A stretch of DNA of 64,000 nt. Source: an uncultured Rhizobium sp. (GTDB lineage Bacteria; Pseudomonadota; Alphaproteobacteria; Rhizobiales; Rhizobiaceae). This document shows, piece after piece, positions 30,026-39,091 of this stretch. Each line of letters starts with the position of its first letter. The first letter of the stretch is position 1. The translations under genes and the position numbers were made by a program. A model generated the notes under the pieces. It had not been told where the DNA came from. It saw nothing but the letters and a program-made list of their open reading frames with translations, and searched no databases. The stretch spans positions 62,001 to 126,000 of the forward strand of contig CAMFIF010000001.1 of NCBI GenBank assembly GCA_945952415.1, read 5' to 3'.

Positions 30026-31099
30026 TCAATAGGCGGAGGGGGCAGCCTCGCCCTTCAGCTGTTCGGGGGAGAGAAGATCGGCATGATGGGCGCGGGCCAC
30101 ATCCGGATGGGAGCGCAGCCGGCTCTTCAGATGGTTCTGGCCGACTTCCCGGAAGATCGGGTTGAGAGGATCGACCGTAATGCCGCGCTCGGCGCGCTTG
30201 AGCTCTTCGGGCAGGGCAATGACCGGAATGGTGGCGTCGTAGCGTGCTCCCAGGAAGAAGGCGACCGAGTAGCGCTCGACGCCGGCCGGCGGCGCCACCA
30301 CGTCATGCACATCCGCGCGCACGAAACCGTTGGTTGCCAGTTCCAGCAATTCGCCCGTATTGATCACGAAGGTGCCCGGCACTGGCGGCGCGTCGATCCA
30401 AACGCCGTCGACCGTCTGAACGCGCAGCCCCTCGACCTTGTCCTGGAGCAGCACGGTCACGAAGCCGCCGTCCTTGTGGGCGCCCACGCCCTGGTCCGTC
30501 TCGGCCACGTCCCGGCCGGGATAGCGGATGATCTTCAGAAGCTGGGAGGGCTGCGGTTCGTAGATTTCGGCGAAGGCCCGGGCATCCTGGCCGAGCGCCA
30601 CGGCAATCGCCTCCAGCACCTCGATCCCGATCCGCGTCACCTCGGCCTGATAGGCGAGCAGGAGCGGCTTCAGCTCCGGCAGGGCTTCCGGCCACTGGTT
30701 GGGGCCGAGAAGCCGCTTCCAGGCGGGTGTATCGGGCCCGAGCGCAACGGGTTCGCCTTCCGTGTTGACGTCCAGCTGCTCGCGCCAGTCCTGCTGGCCG
30801 CGGGTGCGCTCGTAGCCAGCCCTGTTATAGCCGCGGAAATGCGGCGACTTCACCATCTCGATCTTCAGCTTTTCTTCAAGCGGCAGGGCGAAGAAGCGCT
30901 TGGAGACGGCGATCACATCCTCCACCAGCTTGGGGTCGACCCCATGGCCGGTGAGATAGAAAAAGCCGTGATCATGCAGCACGCCGCGAAGCTCGGCGAT
31001 GAAGCGGGCACGCTCCTCCGGCCCGGCATGGAAGCGGGAAATGTCGACGAAGGGCAGATGCGCCGTCTCGGCGGCCCGGTTTGCGGTTGCAAGTGGCAT
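30026..31099 (-). CDS. Fe(II)/2-oxoglutarate-type dioxygenase, isopenicillin-N-synthase family
   Basis: A 357-aa non-haem iron oxygenase. The N-terminal DIOX_N domain (LPFVDISRFHAGPEERARFI) is followed by the double-stranded beta-helix with metal ligands HKD and a distal H (DVHDVVAPPAGVERYSVAFF; RYS binds 2-oxoglutarate). The ATG at 31099 follows a clean AGGAGG site. It lies between metY and an Ssu-like importer, so its substrate is likely an imported organosulfur compound. This is not the TauD family, so the chemistry is open. Downstream metY starts 29 bp after its stop. Confidence 0.85.
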   Translation of the reverse strand: MPLATANRAAETAHLPFVDISRFHAGPEERARFIAELRGVLHDHGFFYLTGHGVDPKLVEDVIAVSKRFFALPLEEKLKIEMVKSPHFRGYNRAGYERTRGQQDWREQLDVNTEGEPVALGPDTPAWKRLLGPNQWPEALPELKPLLLAYQAEVTRIGIEVLEAIAVALGQDARAFAEIYEPQPSQLLKIIRYPGRDVAETDQGVGAHKDGGFVTVLLQDKVEGLRVQTVDGVWIDAPPVPGTFVINTGELLELATNGFVRADVHDVVAPPAGVERYSVAFFLGARYDATIPVIALPEELKRAERGITVDPLNPIFREVGQNHLKSRLRSHPDVARAHHADLLSPEQLKGEAAPSAY

Positions 31100-31158
31100 G
31101 GAGAACCTCCTGAGGGAATGCCGGATGCGGCAAGCCGCGCCCGGCCGTTGGGGTTGGA

Positions 31159-31452
31159 TTAGAGGGAGGGGCTGCGCCGGGCCTTCACCGCCGCAACCAG
31201 GCTGACGGCCAGGGCCGCCCAGAAGATTTCCGGCGCATACCAGCGGATATCGATGAAGTGCCCGCTGGTGCAGAGCGCTTCCGCGAGCCGGCAGAGATCC
31301 GTATCGGCCGCAAGGCAGACCGCCGCCTCCAGGGGGCTGATCGTGCCGGCCGTGGTGATGCTGCCGAAGACCAGCCACCACCAGCCGAGGCTGAGGAGGA
31401 GAAGAAGGCCCGCAAGAAGCGCGGTAAGGCGGGAGACCGGGTTCTCAGACAT
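31159..31452 (-). CDS. Small two-helix membrane protein of the sulfur importer operon
   Basis: A 97-aa protein with two hydrophobic helices (~residues 9-30 and 72-88) and a periplasmic-looking loop holding three cysteines ([18 protein letters not shown]). Its start overlaps the end of the ABC ATPase gene by 8 bp, supporting a real operon member. No family recognised. It could be an accessory subunit of the importer or assist the dioxygenase. Confidence 0.65.
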   Translation of the reverse strand: MSENPVSRLTALLAGLLLLLSLGWWWLVFGSITTAGTISPLEAAVCLAADTDLCRLAEALCTSGHFIDIRWYAPEIFWAALAVSLVAAVKARRSPSL

Positions 31453-32263
31453 CGGCAGAGACCCCGAGCTGGGTGAGAAGCTGCTGGCGCAGCTGCACGA
31501 GATCCGCATCGTCCCGCCGGCGCGGATGGGCTTTCGTGACGGCTACTTCCGCCACGATCCGGGCTGGCCGGTCGGAAAAGACGATCACCCGGTCGGCGAG
31601 AAGCAGCGCCTCCTCCACGTCATGCGTAACCAGCAGCGCGGTAAAGCCGCTGGCCTTCCAAAGCTGCAGCAGCTCCTTCTGCAGGCTGAGCCGGGTCAGC
31701 GAATCGAGCTTTCCGAAGGGCTCGTCGAGAAGCAGCAGCTTGGGATCGTTGACCAGGGCGCGGGCAATCGCCACGCGCTGCGCCATGCCGCCGGAAAGCT
31801 GGTGCGGATAGGCATCTGCAAAGCCTTCGAGCCGCACCCGCTTCAACACGTCGTCGATCCGGTGGCCATGGCTTTTGAGAAGTCCCCGCGCTTCGAGACC
31901 CGAGGCGATGTTTTTCCGCACGGTGAGCCAGGGAAAAAGCGTTGCCTCCTGGAACACCAGGATGCGGTCCGGATCGGGGCCGGCAATCGGCCGGCCATTT
32001 TCGGTCACCGTGCCGGCGCTCGGGCTCTCAAGGCCAGCGGCAAGCCGGAGCAGGGTGGACTTGCCGCAACCGGACGGGCCGAGAAGGGCGACGAACTCGC
32101 CGGGCGCAACCGAGAGCGTGATGTGGTCGAGCACGGGAAGCACCCGGTCCGGCAGGCTGAAGCGGTGGGAAAGCGCGCGGAAATCGAGCGCGATGCTCGA
32201 AGCACCTGCCGCCGCCCCATCCGAAGTCCGATCGTTGAATGCGGGGTCGTGGGCAAGCGCCAT
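31445..32263 (-). CDS. Ssu/Nit-type ABC transporter ATP-binding protein
   Basis: A 272-aa ABC ATPase with Walker A (GPSGCGKST), signature ([15 protein letters not shown]), Walker B ([12 protein letters not shown]) and H-loop ([11 protein letters not shown]). It resembles SsuB. The start at 32263 overlaps the permease stop (ATGA); a much longer open frame to 33163 is the antisense-free extension through the permease gene and is not used. It is the second complete sulfonate-type importer in the window. Confidence 0.9.
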   Translation of the reverse strand: MALAHDPAFNDRTSDGAAAGASSIALDFRALSHRFSLPDRVLPVLDHITLSVAPGEFVALLGPSGCGKSTLLRLAAGLESPSAGTVTENGRPIAGPDPDRILVFQEATLFPWLTVRKNIASGLEARGLLKSHGHRIDDVLKRVRLEGFADAYPHQLSGGMAQRVAIARALVNDPKLLLLDEPFGKLDSLTRLSLQKELLQLWKASGFTALLVTHDVEEALLLADRVIVFSDRPARIVAEVAVTKAHPRRRDDADLVQLRQQLLTQLGVSADV

Positions 32264-33258
32264 CAGAGAATCCCTTTCTGCCAGTCGAGGAGACGGTTGC
32301 GGAGCGAGAAGAGGAGACGCACCAGCCCCGCGCAGATCAGCGCCATGACGATCAGCGCCGCATAGACATTGGCATAGGCGGAATAGGCGGTGTTGAACTG
32401 CAGGTACCACCCGAGTCCAAACTTCGCGCCGAGCATTTCCGCCACCACCAGCACGGCGAAGGAATAGTAAAGCCCCATGAACAGGCCCACGAACACATTC
32501 GGCAGCGAGGCGGGAATGGCGATCCGGTAGATGAGGTAGCGGTTGTTCGCCCCGAGCGTTCGCGCGACATCGTAATAGGCCCGGTTGACCTGCTCCACCC
32601 CGGCAGCGGTGAGGATCGCGACCGGAATGCCGGAAGCCAGCGCCACCAGGAAGATCGAGGCGTGGAAGGTCGTCGGGAAGAGAAAGAAGGTGCAGGGAAT
32701 CCAGGCGCTCGCGGGCACCGGCCCGATGAGTTTCAGCACCGGCATGCCCCAATAGGCAAAGCGCTTCGACCAGCCGAGCGCCACCCCGGCCGCAAAGCCG
32801 ACGGCGATGCCGGAGAAGAAACCGAGGCCCCAGAGCCGCGCCGTATAGGCGACGCAGATCAAAAGCCGGTCCCAGTCCGTCACATAGACATGCAGCAGGC
32901 CCTGGGGCGGAGAGAAGAAGGGCTTTGGCAACCAGCCGAGTTTTGCGGTGGTGAGTTCCCAGAGCGCAAACCAGATGCCAATGGCAATGAACCACGGCCC
33001 GTAATGCCGAAGCGTTGCGGCATCCCTGGAAAGTCTTGGAACCACGAGCGCTGCAGCAAGGAAGAAGGCCGCGCCGATGGCAGTTAGGAGGGCGAAGAGA
33101 TCCGTCGCCCCCCAGGTGATGACATCGGGCATCGCATAGGTCAGTGCGGCGGCGACGCCCCACGAGGCCGCGGCCAGAAGTCCGTCCCTCCAGATCGCGC
33201 CACTGAGAGGCGCGGTCCTGGCGAAGATGTCCCTGTCGTCGGTGAGTGCGTCGCTCAT
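32263..33258 (-). CDS. Ssu/Nit-type ABC transporter permease
   Basis: A 331-aa membrane protein, longer than typical SsuC (~260 aa) because of an extra pair of N-terminal hydrophobic segments before the conserved permease domain. The coupling loop is VARTLGANNRYLIYRIAIPAS. The ATG at 33258 follows the binding-protein stop by 7 bp. The extra N-terminal helices are seen in some NitT/TauT permeases; their role is unknown. Confidence 0.88.
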   Translation of the reverse strand: MSDALTDDRDIFARTAPLSGAIWRDGLLAAASWGVAAALTYAMPDVITWGATDLFALLTAIGAAFFLAAALVVPRLSRDAATLRHYGPWFIAIGIWFALWELTTAKLGWLPKPFFSPPQGLLHVYVTDWDRLLICVAYTARLWGLGFFSGIAVGFAAGVALGWSKRFAYWGMPVLKLIGPVPASAWIPCTFFLFPTTFHASIFLVALASGIPVAILTAAGVEQVNRAYYDVARTLGANNRYLIYRIAIPASLPNVFVGLFMGLYYSFAVLVVAEMLGAKFGLGWYLQFNTAYSAYANVYAALIVMALICAGLVRLLFSLRNRLLDWQKGIL

Positions 33259-33265
33259 GATCACC

Positions 33266-34300
33266 TCACGCGAAAATGTCGAGGGTGACGCGGTTGGCGA
33301 TTTCCTCCGGATCGGTGGAGGCATCCACCACGCCCGTCAGGCGAAGGTCCTCATAGCCGCGCTTGACCTCGTCGACGAGCTGCTTGCCGAACCAGTGCTG
33401 GTGATAGGTGAGCGACCCCAGCACCTCCGTCAGGTCATCGAGCGAAAGACCCGGCTTCAGATTGTCGAAATACCATTTGGCCACTTCGTCCGGATGGTCG
33501 GCGGTATATTGGTGGATCTCCAGATTGGCTGCCGCCACACGCTTGATCGCGTCCTTGTTGGCCTCGTAATAATCGCCGTTGACGCCGAGCACGCAGCAGA
33601 CGCGGTCCTGGAACGAGCCGGTCTGGGTATCCGCCACCTTCACGAAGCCGTGCTTTTTCTCGTAGGAATAGGCCCAGGGGTCCATGTGGGCCACGGCATC
33701 GGCCTCGCCCTTCAGCACGCCTTCGGCCACGAGATCGAAGGGGAAGACCTTCCAGGTCACGTCCGTCTCGGGATCGAGCCCCGCCTTCTTCAGCGCCACC
33801 GAGAAGGCGACGCGCGACGGCGACATGACGTCGAAGGTACCGATCGTCTTGCCCTTCAGGTCTGTCAGGGTCTTGATGCCGGAATCCGGCTTGACGAGAA
33901 TGCGCTGGCAGCCGCCATGGGAGCCGACGAAGAGCTTGACGTCGAAACCCTGCTCGATGGGCTTCAGCCAGTCATAGAGGAGGCCGGGGCCGGCTTCCGC
34001 CTTGCGCGTTGCCAGCGCCTGGATGAGCGTCTGGCCGCTGGCGCCCTGGTAGAAGAGCTCCACTTCCAGCCCGTGCTTGGCAAAAATGCCCTTGGAAACG
34101 CCGAATCCCACGGGCGAATGGCAGGCGGCCACCTCCGTCCATTCGAGCTTGATGGGAATGAGATTGCCCGCCATGGCATAGGAGCCGAAACGCCCCGAAA
34201 TGCCGCCGATGGCCGCTGCCGCCCCCGCGACGCCGGCCGTCTTCAGAAGCGATCTGCGATTGAGCGCCGGAAGCGCGCCGTTCTTCAAGATGCCTGCCAT
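33266..34300 (-). CDS. Tat-exported ABC substrate-binding protein (Ssu/NMT1 type)
   Basis: A 344-aa protein. The N-terminus carries a twin-arginine signal (NRRSLLKTAGVAGAAAAIGG), unlike the Sec signals of the other binding proteins here, then an NMT1/SsuA-like fold (EVAACHSPVGFGVSKGIFAKHGLEVELF fragment). It heads the leftward operon (binding protein, permease, ATPase, small membrane protein, dioxygenase, metY) under sulfur box 5. Tat export implies folding in the cytoplasm, possibly around a cofactor. The ligand is unknown. Confidence 0.87.
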   Translation of the reverse strand: MAGILKNGALPALNRRSLLKTAGVAGAAAAIGGISGRFGSYAMAGNLIPIKLEWTEVAACHSPVGFGVSKGIFAKHGLEVELFYQGASGQTLIQALATRKAEAGPGLLYDWLKPIEQGFDVKLFVGSHGGCQRILVKPDSGIKTLTDLKGKTIGTFDVMSPSRVAFSVALKKAGLDPETDVTWKVFPFDLVAEGVLKGEADAVAHMDPWAYSYEKKHGFVKVADTQTGSFQDRVCCVLGVNGDYYEANKDAIKRVAAANLEIHQYTADHPDEVAKWYFDNLKPGLSLDDLTEVLGSLTYHQHWFGKQLVDEVKRGYEDLRLTGVVDASTDPEEIANRVTLDIFA

Positions 34301-34358
34301 AGGATCATACCCCTTCCTTGATGATACCGATGGCCCAGCCTAGCATTTGAATATAAAG

Positions 34359-34375
34359 TCTACAGATTTTATAGA
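34359..34375. promoter_or_regulatory. Sulfur-box 5 (TCTAC-N7-ATAGA)
   Basis: A 17-bp inverted repeat (TCTACAGATTTTATAGA) 58 bp upstream of the Tat-exported binding protein, which is transcribed leftward. Confidence 0.68.
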
Positions 34376-34463
34376 CTATATTGCGGGCGGTCTGGAGAAT
34401 TTTCATCCGCCGCGCTCCCGGCCGCCGGAACGGCGTTCCGACCCCGGGCTCCATAAGCGCTCC

Positions 34464-35549
34464 TTAGCCCGGCTGCCGTGCAAGCCGCCGTTCGAGCCAA
34501 AGGCTGTAGCGGGACACGCCATGGCTGATCCCAAAATAGAGGACCGCCACGAACAGATAGGCTTCCGTGTAATAGCCGAGCCAGTTGGGATCGGCAGCCG
34601 AAGCCCGCGCCGTATTGAGCAGGTCGTGGATGCCGATCACCGCGAGCAGCGATGTGTTGAGGAGAAGGCCGATCGCCAGGTTGACGATGGCCGGAATGAC
34701 CACCCGGAGCGCCTGCGGCAGGACGATCAGCCGCTGGATCCGCCAGGAACTGAGACCGAGCGCGGCTCCGGCATCATATTGCCCGCGCGGAATGGTCACC
34801 AGCCCGGCGCGGATCACTTCGGCCAGATAGGCGGAGGCAAAGATCGTGACTCCGATCTGGGCGCGCAGGAGCTTGTCGACGAGCAGACCCGAGGGGAGGG
34901 CCATGGGGGCAATCAGCATCGCCACATAGAGAACCACGATCATCGGCACGGCGCGGAGCGTCTCGATATAGGCGATCGCGAGCGCCTTCAGAATGCGCAT
35001 GTCCGACTGGCGGGCGAGCGCCATCGTCAGGGCCAGAGGAAAGGCGAAGGCCATGCCCGCCGTGGAGACGAGAAGCGTCAGCGGCAGGCCGCCCCAGTCA
35101 TTGGTGGCGACGGGCCGGAGAAGGCCGAACCCGCCTTTCAGAAGCAGGGCAAGACCCGGCAGCGTTACCGCCCAGACGACGAGGAGGCGCCCCGACCAGA
35201 AGCGCGGCAGCGCCGAGAGGACGAAAAGAAGGGCGAGCGCCGCGACGGCGAGCGCCGGCCGCCAGTGCTCTTCGGGCGGATAGAAGCCGAAGAGGATGAA
35301 GCGCAGCTTTTCTCCAAGAAACGCCCAGCAGGCCCCGGCTCCGTCGGCCTCGCAGGCCCGGGCGTCGCCGTGAAAGACCGCATCGGCAATGGCCCAACGG
35401 TAAAAAGGCACGAGCGCCAGCGCGGCAACCAGGAAAACGCAAATGGTAATGGCAAGCTCACCCGGCCTGCGCCAAACGCGGTCAAGGACCTGCAGGATCC
35501 GCCGCGCTGGCACCGGCCTTTCCCCGGAAGCAAAGGGGGCAACCGTCAT
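34464..35549 (-). CDS. Polar amino-acid ABC transporter permease (AapM-like)
   Basis: A 361-aa permease with the HisM/GlnP coupling loop (AGAALGLSSWRIQRLIVLPQA) and a long N-terminal region of extra helices typical of AapM/BztC. It overlaps the upstream permease gene by 4 bp. Together with the two following (upstream in transcription) genes it forms a binding protein-permease-permease operon behind sulfur box 6, but the expected AapP-type ATPase gene is not present in the window. Confidence 0.87.
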   Translation of the reverse strand: MTVAPFASGERPVPARRILQVLDRVWRRPGELAITICVFLVAALALVPFYRWAIADAVFHGDARACEADGAGACWAFLGEKLRFILFGFYPPEEHWRPALAVAALALLFVLSALPRFWSGRLLVVWAVTLPGLALLLKGGFGLLRPVATNDWGGLPLTLLVSTAGMAFAFPLALTMALARQSDMRILKALAIAYIETLRAVPMIVVLYVAMLIAPMALPSGLLVDKLLRAQIGVTIFASAYLAEVIRAGLVTIPRGQYDAGAALGLSSWRIQRLIVLPQALRVVIPAIVNLAIGLLLNTSLLAVIGIHDLLNTARASAADPNWLGYYTEAYLFVAVLYFGISHGVSRYSLWLERRLARQPG

Positions 35550-36751
35550 CGTTCCAGCCCTCCCCGTAGCGCGACCCGCCGGTGAAACCGGTTCATCAGC
35601 AGCGATGTCGCGAGATTGAGCGTGAGATAGAGGATCATGATCAGAAAGATGGCTTCCACCGCCTGCCCCGTCGTATTGGCGGTCGTGTTGGTCACGCTGA
35701 CGAGATCAGGATAACCGATCGCCACCGCGAGGCTCGAATTCTTTGTGAGGTCCAGATAGCTCGACGTCATCAGCGGTATGATCACCCGAAGCGCCTGCGG
35801 CCAGACCACCAGCCGCAGGGTCTGGCTGCGGCTGAGTCCCAGCGCCTTGGCAGCCTCCCATTGGCCCGGTCGCACCGACTCGATCCCGCTGCGGATGATT
35901 TCCGCAACCGTTGCCGAGGCATTGACGACGAGGCCGGTGAGCAGGCTTGCAAATTCCGGTGTCAGGGCAAGCCCGCCCCGGATGTTGAAGCCGCCCTTTG
36001 CCGGAAGGTCGAGCGTCGGGCCTTCGCCGAGCAGGGAGAGGAAACCGACCGCAAGCAACAGAACTGCCAGCGTGAAGATCAAGGTGAGCGCGGTCGCCTG
36101 CCTCCTGCCCCTTAGCAGGGGGCGGCCGCCGAGAAAGGCAAGGATGGCCAGAAGCGCAAAACCGGGAAGCCAGAGGCTGGCCGGACGATCGCCGAGACCG
36201 ATCGCCGGCAGCACGGCGCCGCGATTGCTGAAATAGGCAAGTCCGAACAGCGAGACCGCCTGGCGCACGGCCGGAAAGCTCTGGAAAAGCGTGGTCCAGG
36301 CAAAGAGCTGGAGAAGCAGCGGCGTGCCGCGGATCAGGTCGATATAAGCCCGGACGATGCGACGGAGAAGAGGATTGCCGGCAAGGCCGAGAAGCGCCAC
36401 GACAAGCCCGAGTATCGACGAGAGCACGCAGCCCCAGAACGCCACTTTCGCCGTATTGGCGAGGCCCGCCAGCAGTGCGCGCCCGTAGCTGTCGCCCGCC
36501 GCATAGGCGATGGCGCTCTCGCCGATTTCGAAATTCGCCTTTTGCCACAGAAAGGCAAAGCCCGGTGTCAGACCCGCCTGCCGCATGGCGGCGGTGATTT
36601 CGAGAAAAGCCAGCACGGACAGCGCGATGACGCCGCCCAGCACGAAAAGCTGCAGGAGCGGCCGCGGGCCAAGGCCCGTGCGGATCGTGAAGAGGAAGCC
36701 GGGCCCCTGGGGGCCCGGCGCTGACGGATGCATGGCCTTGCTCTCCGGCAT
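35546..36751 (-). CDS. Polar amino-acid ABC transporter permease (AapQ-like)
   Basis: A 401-aa permease with the coupling loop WEAAKALGLSRSQTLRLVVWPQA and an extended periplasmic insertion between helices, typical of AapQ/BztB. The ATG at 36751 lies 1 bp after the stop of the binding-protein gene, and an in-frame ATG follows seven codons later, so the exact start is uncertain. It pairs with the AapM-like protein to form the membrane channel. Confidence 0.86.
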   Translation of the reverse strand: MPESKAMHPSAPGPQGPGFLFTIRTGLGPRPLLQLFVLGGVIALSVLAFLEITAAMRQAGLTPGFAFLWQKANFEIGESAIAYAAGDSYGRALLAGLANTAKVAFWGCVLSSILGLVVALLGLAGNPLLRRIVRAYIDLIRGTPLLLQLFAWTTLFQSFPAVRQAVSLFGLAYFSNRGAVLPAIGLGDRPASLWLPGFALLAILAFLGGRPLLRGRRQATALTLIFTLAVLLLAVGFLSLLGEGPTLDLPAKGGFNIRGGLALTPEFASLLTGLVVNASATVAEIIRSGIESVRPGQWEAAKALGLSRSQTLRLVVWPQALRVIIPLMTSSYLDLTKNSSLAVAIGYPDLVSVTNTTANTTGQAVEAIFLIMILYLTLNLATSLLMNRFHRRVALRGGLER

Positions 36752-36752
36752 A

Positions 36753-37796
36753 TCAACGGAAGGGCGGCGAATAGAGAAGGCCGCCATTGGTCCAGAGATT
36801 GTTATAGCCCCGGTCCAGATTGAGCGTGGTGCCCTTGCCGATGTTGCGTTCGAAGATTTCGCCGTAATTGCCGAGCGTCTTGATGATGTTGTAGGCAAAT
36901 TTCGGATCGAGCCCGATGGCTTCGCCAAGCGACGGATCGACGCCGAGGAAGCGCTGGATCGACGGATCCTTGCTGGTCAGGAAGCTGTCCACATTGTCCT
37001 TGGTGATGCCGAGCTCCTCGGCCTGGATGGTCGCATAAACCGTCCAGTTGACGATTTCGAGCCACTGGTCGTCACCACCGCGGATGGCCGGCGCGAGCGG
37101 TTCTTTCGAGAGACGCTCGGGCAGCAGCACGTAATCGTCAGGTTTCTTCAGCTGCGTGCGCTTGCCAGCGAGATCGGTCGAATCCTGCGTCAGCGCATCG
37201 ACGCGGCCCGAATCGAGCGCCTTCACGAACTCGCCCGTATCCTCGATGGTGACGGGGGTGAAGCTCTTGCCGGTCTTGCGGAAGAAATCGGCAATGTTGA
37301 GCTCGCCCGTGGTGCCGCTCTGCACGCCGATCGTTGCGCCATCGAGATCGACGCCCTTGGTGACACCGAGATCCTTGCGCACCAGAAGCCCCTGACCGTC
37401 ATAGAAGAGGACCGGGCCGAAATGGAAGCCGAGCTTGAAGGCGCGGGTGACCGTCTGGGTCACGCCGGACAGCAGGATGTCATATTCGCCCGCCTGAAGG
37501 GCCGGCAGGCGCTGCTGCGGCGAGGAATTGGTGAATTCCACCTTGTCCGGCGTGCCGAATACGGTAATCGACAGGGCCCGGCCGAAGTCGATGAAAAAGC
37601 CGGTCCACTTGCCGTCGCTGCCCGGATTGAAGAAGCCGGGCGTGGTACCGACGCCCACCTTGATCAGCCCGCGGCTCTTGATCTTGTCCAGCGTTTCGCC
37701 CGCCTTTGCGGCTGGGGCCAGAAGCGTGGATGCGGCAAGGATGGCAATGCCCGCAAGCGGCGCAATCCGGTGATTGATGTGGGAAAAGAATGACAT
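36753..37796 (-). CDS. Amino-acid-binding protein of the Aap-like importer
   Basis: A 347-aa periplasmic protein with a signal peptide (cleavage near ...LLAPAAKAG, ~residue 33) and the family 3 binding fold (LDKIKSRGLIKVGVGTTPGF, DVDSFLTSKDPSIQRFLG, NYGEIFERNIGKGT). It is a paralogue of the protein at 1086-2099. Sulfur box 6 upstream suggests it imports a sulfur-containing amino acid such as cystine, cysteine or methionine (inference). Confidence 0.88.
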   Translation of the reverse strand: MSFFSHINHRIAPLAGIAILAASTLLAPAAKAGETLDKIKSRGLIKVGVGTTPGFFNPGSDGKWTGFFIDFGRALSITVFGTPDKVEFTNSSPQQRLPALQAGEYDILLSGVTQTVTRAFKLGFHFGPVLFYDGQGLLVRKDLGVTKGVDLDGATIGVQSGTTGELNIADFFRKTGKSFTPVTIEDTGEFVKALDSGRVDALTQDSTDLAGKRTQLKKPDDYVLLPERLSKEPLAPAIRGGDDQWLEIVNWTVYATIQAEELGITKDNVDSFLTSKDPSIQRFLGVDPSLGEAIGLDPKFAYNIIKTLGNYGEIFERNIGKGTTLNLDRGYNNLWTNGGLLYSPPFR

Positions 37797-37863
37797 GAGA
37801 ACTCCTGCTTTCGGTTTTTCCTGGCGCCGGGAGAAAGCGTCCGGGGATGGTTAAAAGCATAAG

Positions 37864-37880
37864 TCTACTAAATTTATAGA
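37864..37880. promoter_or_regulatory. Sulfur-box 6 (TCTAC-N7-ATAGA)
   Basis: A 17-bp inverted repeat (TCTACTAAATTTATAGA) 67 bp upstream of the Aap-like binding-protein gene, which reads leftward. The following rightward gene (arsC, 38047) is 166 bp away and is less likely to be its target. Confidence 0.66.
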
Positions 37881-38046
37881 ATAGATATTTTATTGCCCGC
37901 TTGGCGCTTTTTTGAGCATGGACGCCTAAACTTCGATGGGGTTGGAAGATGAGCCGGACGCGACCGCGTGCGGGGCTTGCGCTGGCCGCTCTTCTCTTTC
38001 ATGAAGGGGAAAAGCCCGCTGAAACAGACCGGACCCGGAGTGAGCC

Positions 38047-38472
38047 ATGCGTGTCACGATCTACCACAATCCAGCCTGCGGCACCTCGCGCAACACGCTT
38101 GCCCTCATTCGGCATGCGGGCATCGAGCCCGAAATCGTCGATTACCTGGCCCATCCCCCGAGCCGCGACATGCTTCGCCAGATGATCGCCGATGCCGGTC
38201 TTACCGTGCGGGCCGCGCTGCGTGAGAAGGGAACGCCCTATGAGGCGCTCGGCCTTTCCGATCCCGCCATTGGAGACGAGACCCTGCTCGACCACATGCT
38301 CGCGACGCCAGTCCTCATCAACCGTCCCTTCGTGGTCACGCCGCTCGGAACCCGGCTCTGCCGGCCCTCCGAAGAGGTTCTCGACATTCTGCCCGCGGAT
38401 GCCTTCCATGGCGCCTTCGTCAAGGAGGATGGCGAGGCGGTGCTGGATGAGGCAGGTCGGCGCATCCGCTGA
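38047..38472 (+). CDS. arsC: Arsenate reductase (glutaredoxin-coupled, ArsC family)
   Basis: A 141-aa thioredoxin-fold protein with the catalytic cysteine in IYHNPACGTSRNTL (C11) and the C-terminal region VVTPLGTRLCRPSEEVLDIL seen in R773-type ArsC. It reduces arsenate to arsenite with glutathione and glutaredoxin. No arsR or arsenite pump adjoins it, so it may be a stand-alone copy or serve another role. A PNPOx-like gene follows 35 bp downstream and may be co-transcribed. Confidence 0.9.
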   Translation: MRVTIYHNPACGTSRNTLALIRHAGIEPEIVDYLAHPPSRDMLRQMIADAGLTVRAALREKGTPYEALGLSDPAIGDETLLDHMLATPVLINRPFVVTPLGTRLCRPSEEVLDILPADAFHGAFVKEDGEAVLDEAGRRIR

Positions 38473-38507
38473 ACCCGGCGCCAGCCACCGGAACAGGGAG
38501 AACGAGA

Positions 38508-39077
38508 TTGAGCATCCCGGCCTTTGCCGACATATGGAGCCATCTGGAACGGGCGACGCGCGAGCGGTCGCCCTTCAATTTCCTGTCGCTGGCGAGCCTT
38601 GGTCTGGACGGCAGCCCGCAGCTGCGGACGATCGTGCTGCGCGCGGCGGACGGAAAGGCGGGCACGCTCCATTTCGTGACCGACTTCCGCTCGCCCAAGA
38701 TCGCGGAAATCGGCCGCGATCCCCGCGTGGCGCTAACCGGTTATGATCCTGTCCGCAACGGCCAGATCCGGATGAGCGGCGTGGCACGGCTGGTAGAGGA
38801 CGAGATCGTGCGGAAGGCCCTGTGGGACAGGCTGCGCGGCGGAACGAGGACCCTTTTCGAGGCGCCCTATCCACCGGGCACGCCCCTCACCGAGGATGGC
38901 GCGGGGCCTGCAGACCCCGCCTTTCGCCCTGAAGAGGGCGACCTTTATGATCGCTTCGCCCCCGTTGAAATCACGCTATCCCATCTCGAATGGCTCGATC
39001 TTGCGGCAACGCCCCATCTGCGCTGCCGCTACGGGCGGACGGCGGCGGGATGGGCGTCCTCACGGTTGTCTCCCTGA
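38508..39077 (+). CDS. Pyridoxamine 5'-phosphate oxidase-like flavin-binding protein
   Basis: A 189-aa split-barrel protein with the FMN-contact pattern PFNFLSLASLGLDGSPQLRTIVLR and TDFRSPKIAEIGRDPRVALTGYD. It lacks the full C-terminal dimerisation signature of PdxH, so it belongs to the general PNPOx/Alr4036-like group with unknown substrate. The likely start is TTG at 38508, preceded by AGGGAGAA, unless an ATG-less annotation shift is made. It is convergent with the M16 peptidase operon (14-bp gap). Confidence 0.78.
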   Translation: MSIPAFADIWSHLERATRERSPFNFLSLASLGLDGSPQLRTIVLRAADGKAGTLHFVTDFRSPKIAEIGRDPRVALTGYDPVRNGQIRMSGVARLVEDEIVRKALWDRLRGGTRTLFEAPYPPGTPLTEDGAGPADPAFRPEEGDLYDRFAPVEITLSHLEWLDLAATPHLRCRYGRTAAGWASSRLSP

Positions 39078-39091
39078 GATTCCCGCCCTCC

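Noticed and set aside
31445..33163. 572-codon version of the Ssu-type ATPase
   Set aside because: The first 300 codons lie out of frame over the permease gene. The start at 32263 has the family N-terminus and overlaps the permease stop.
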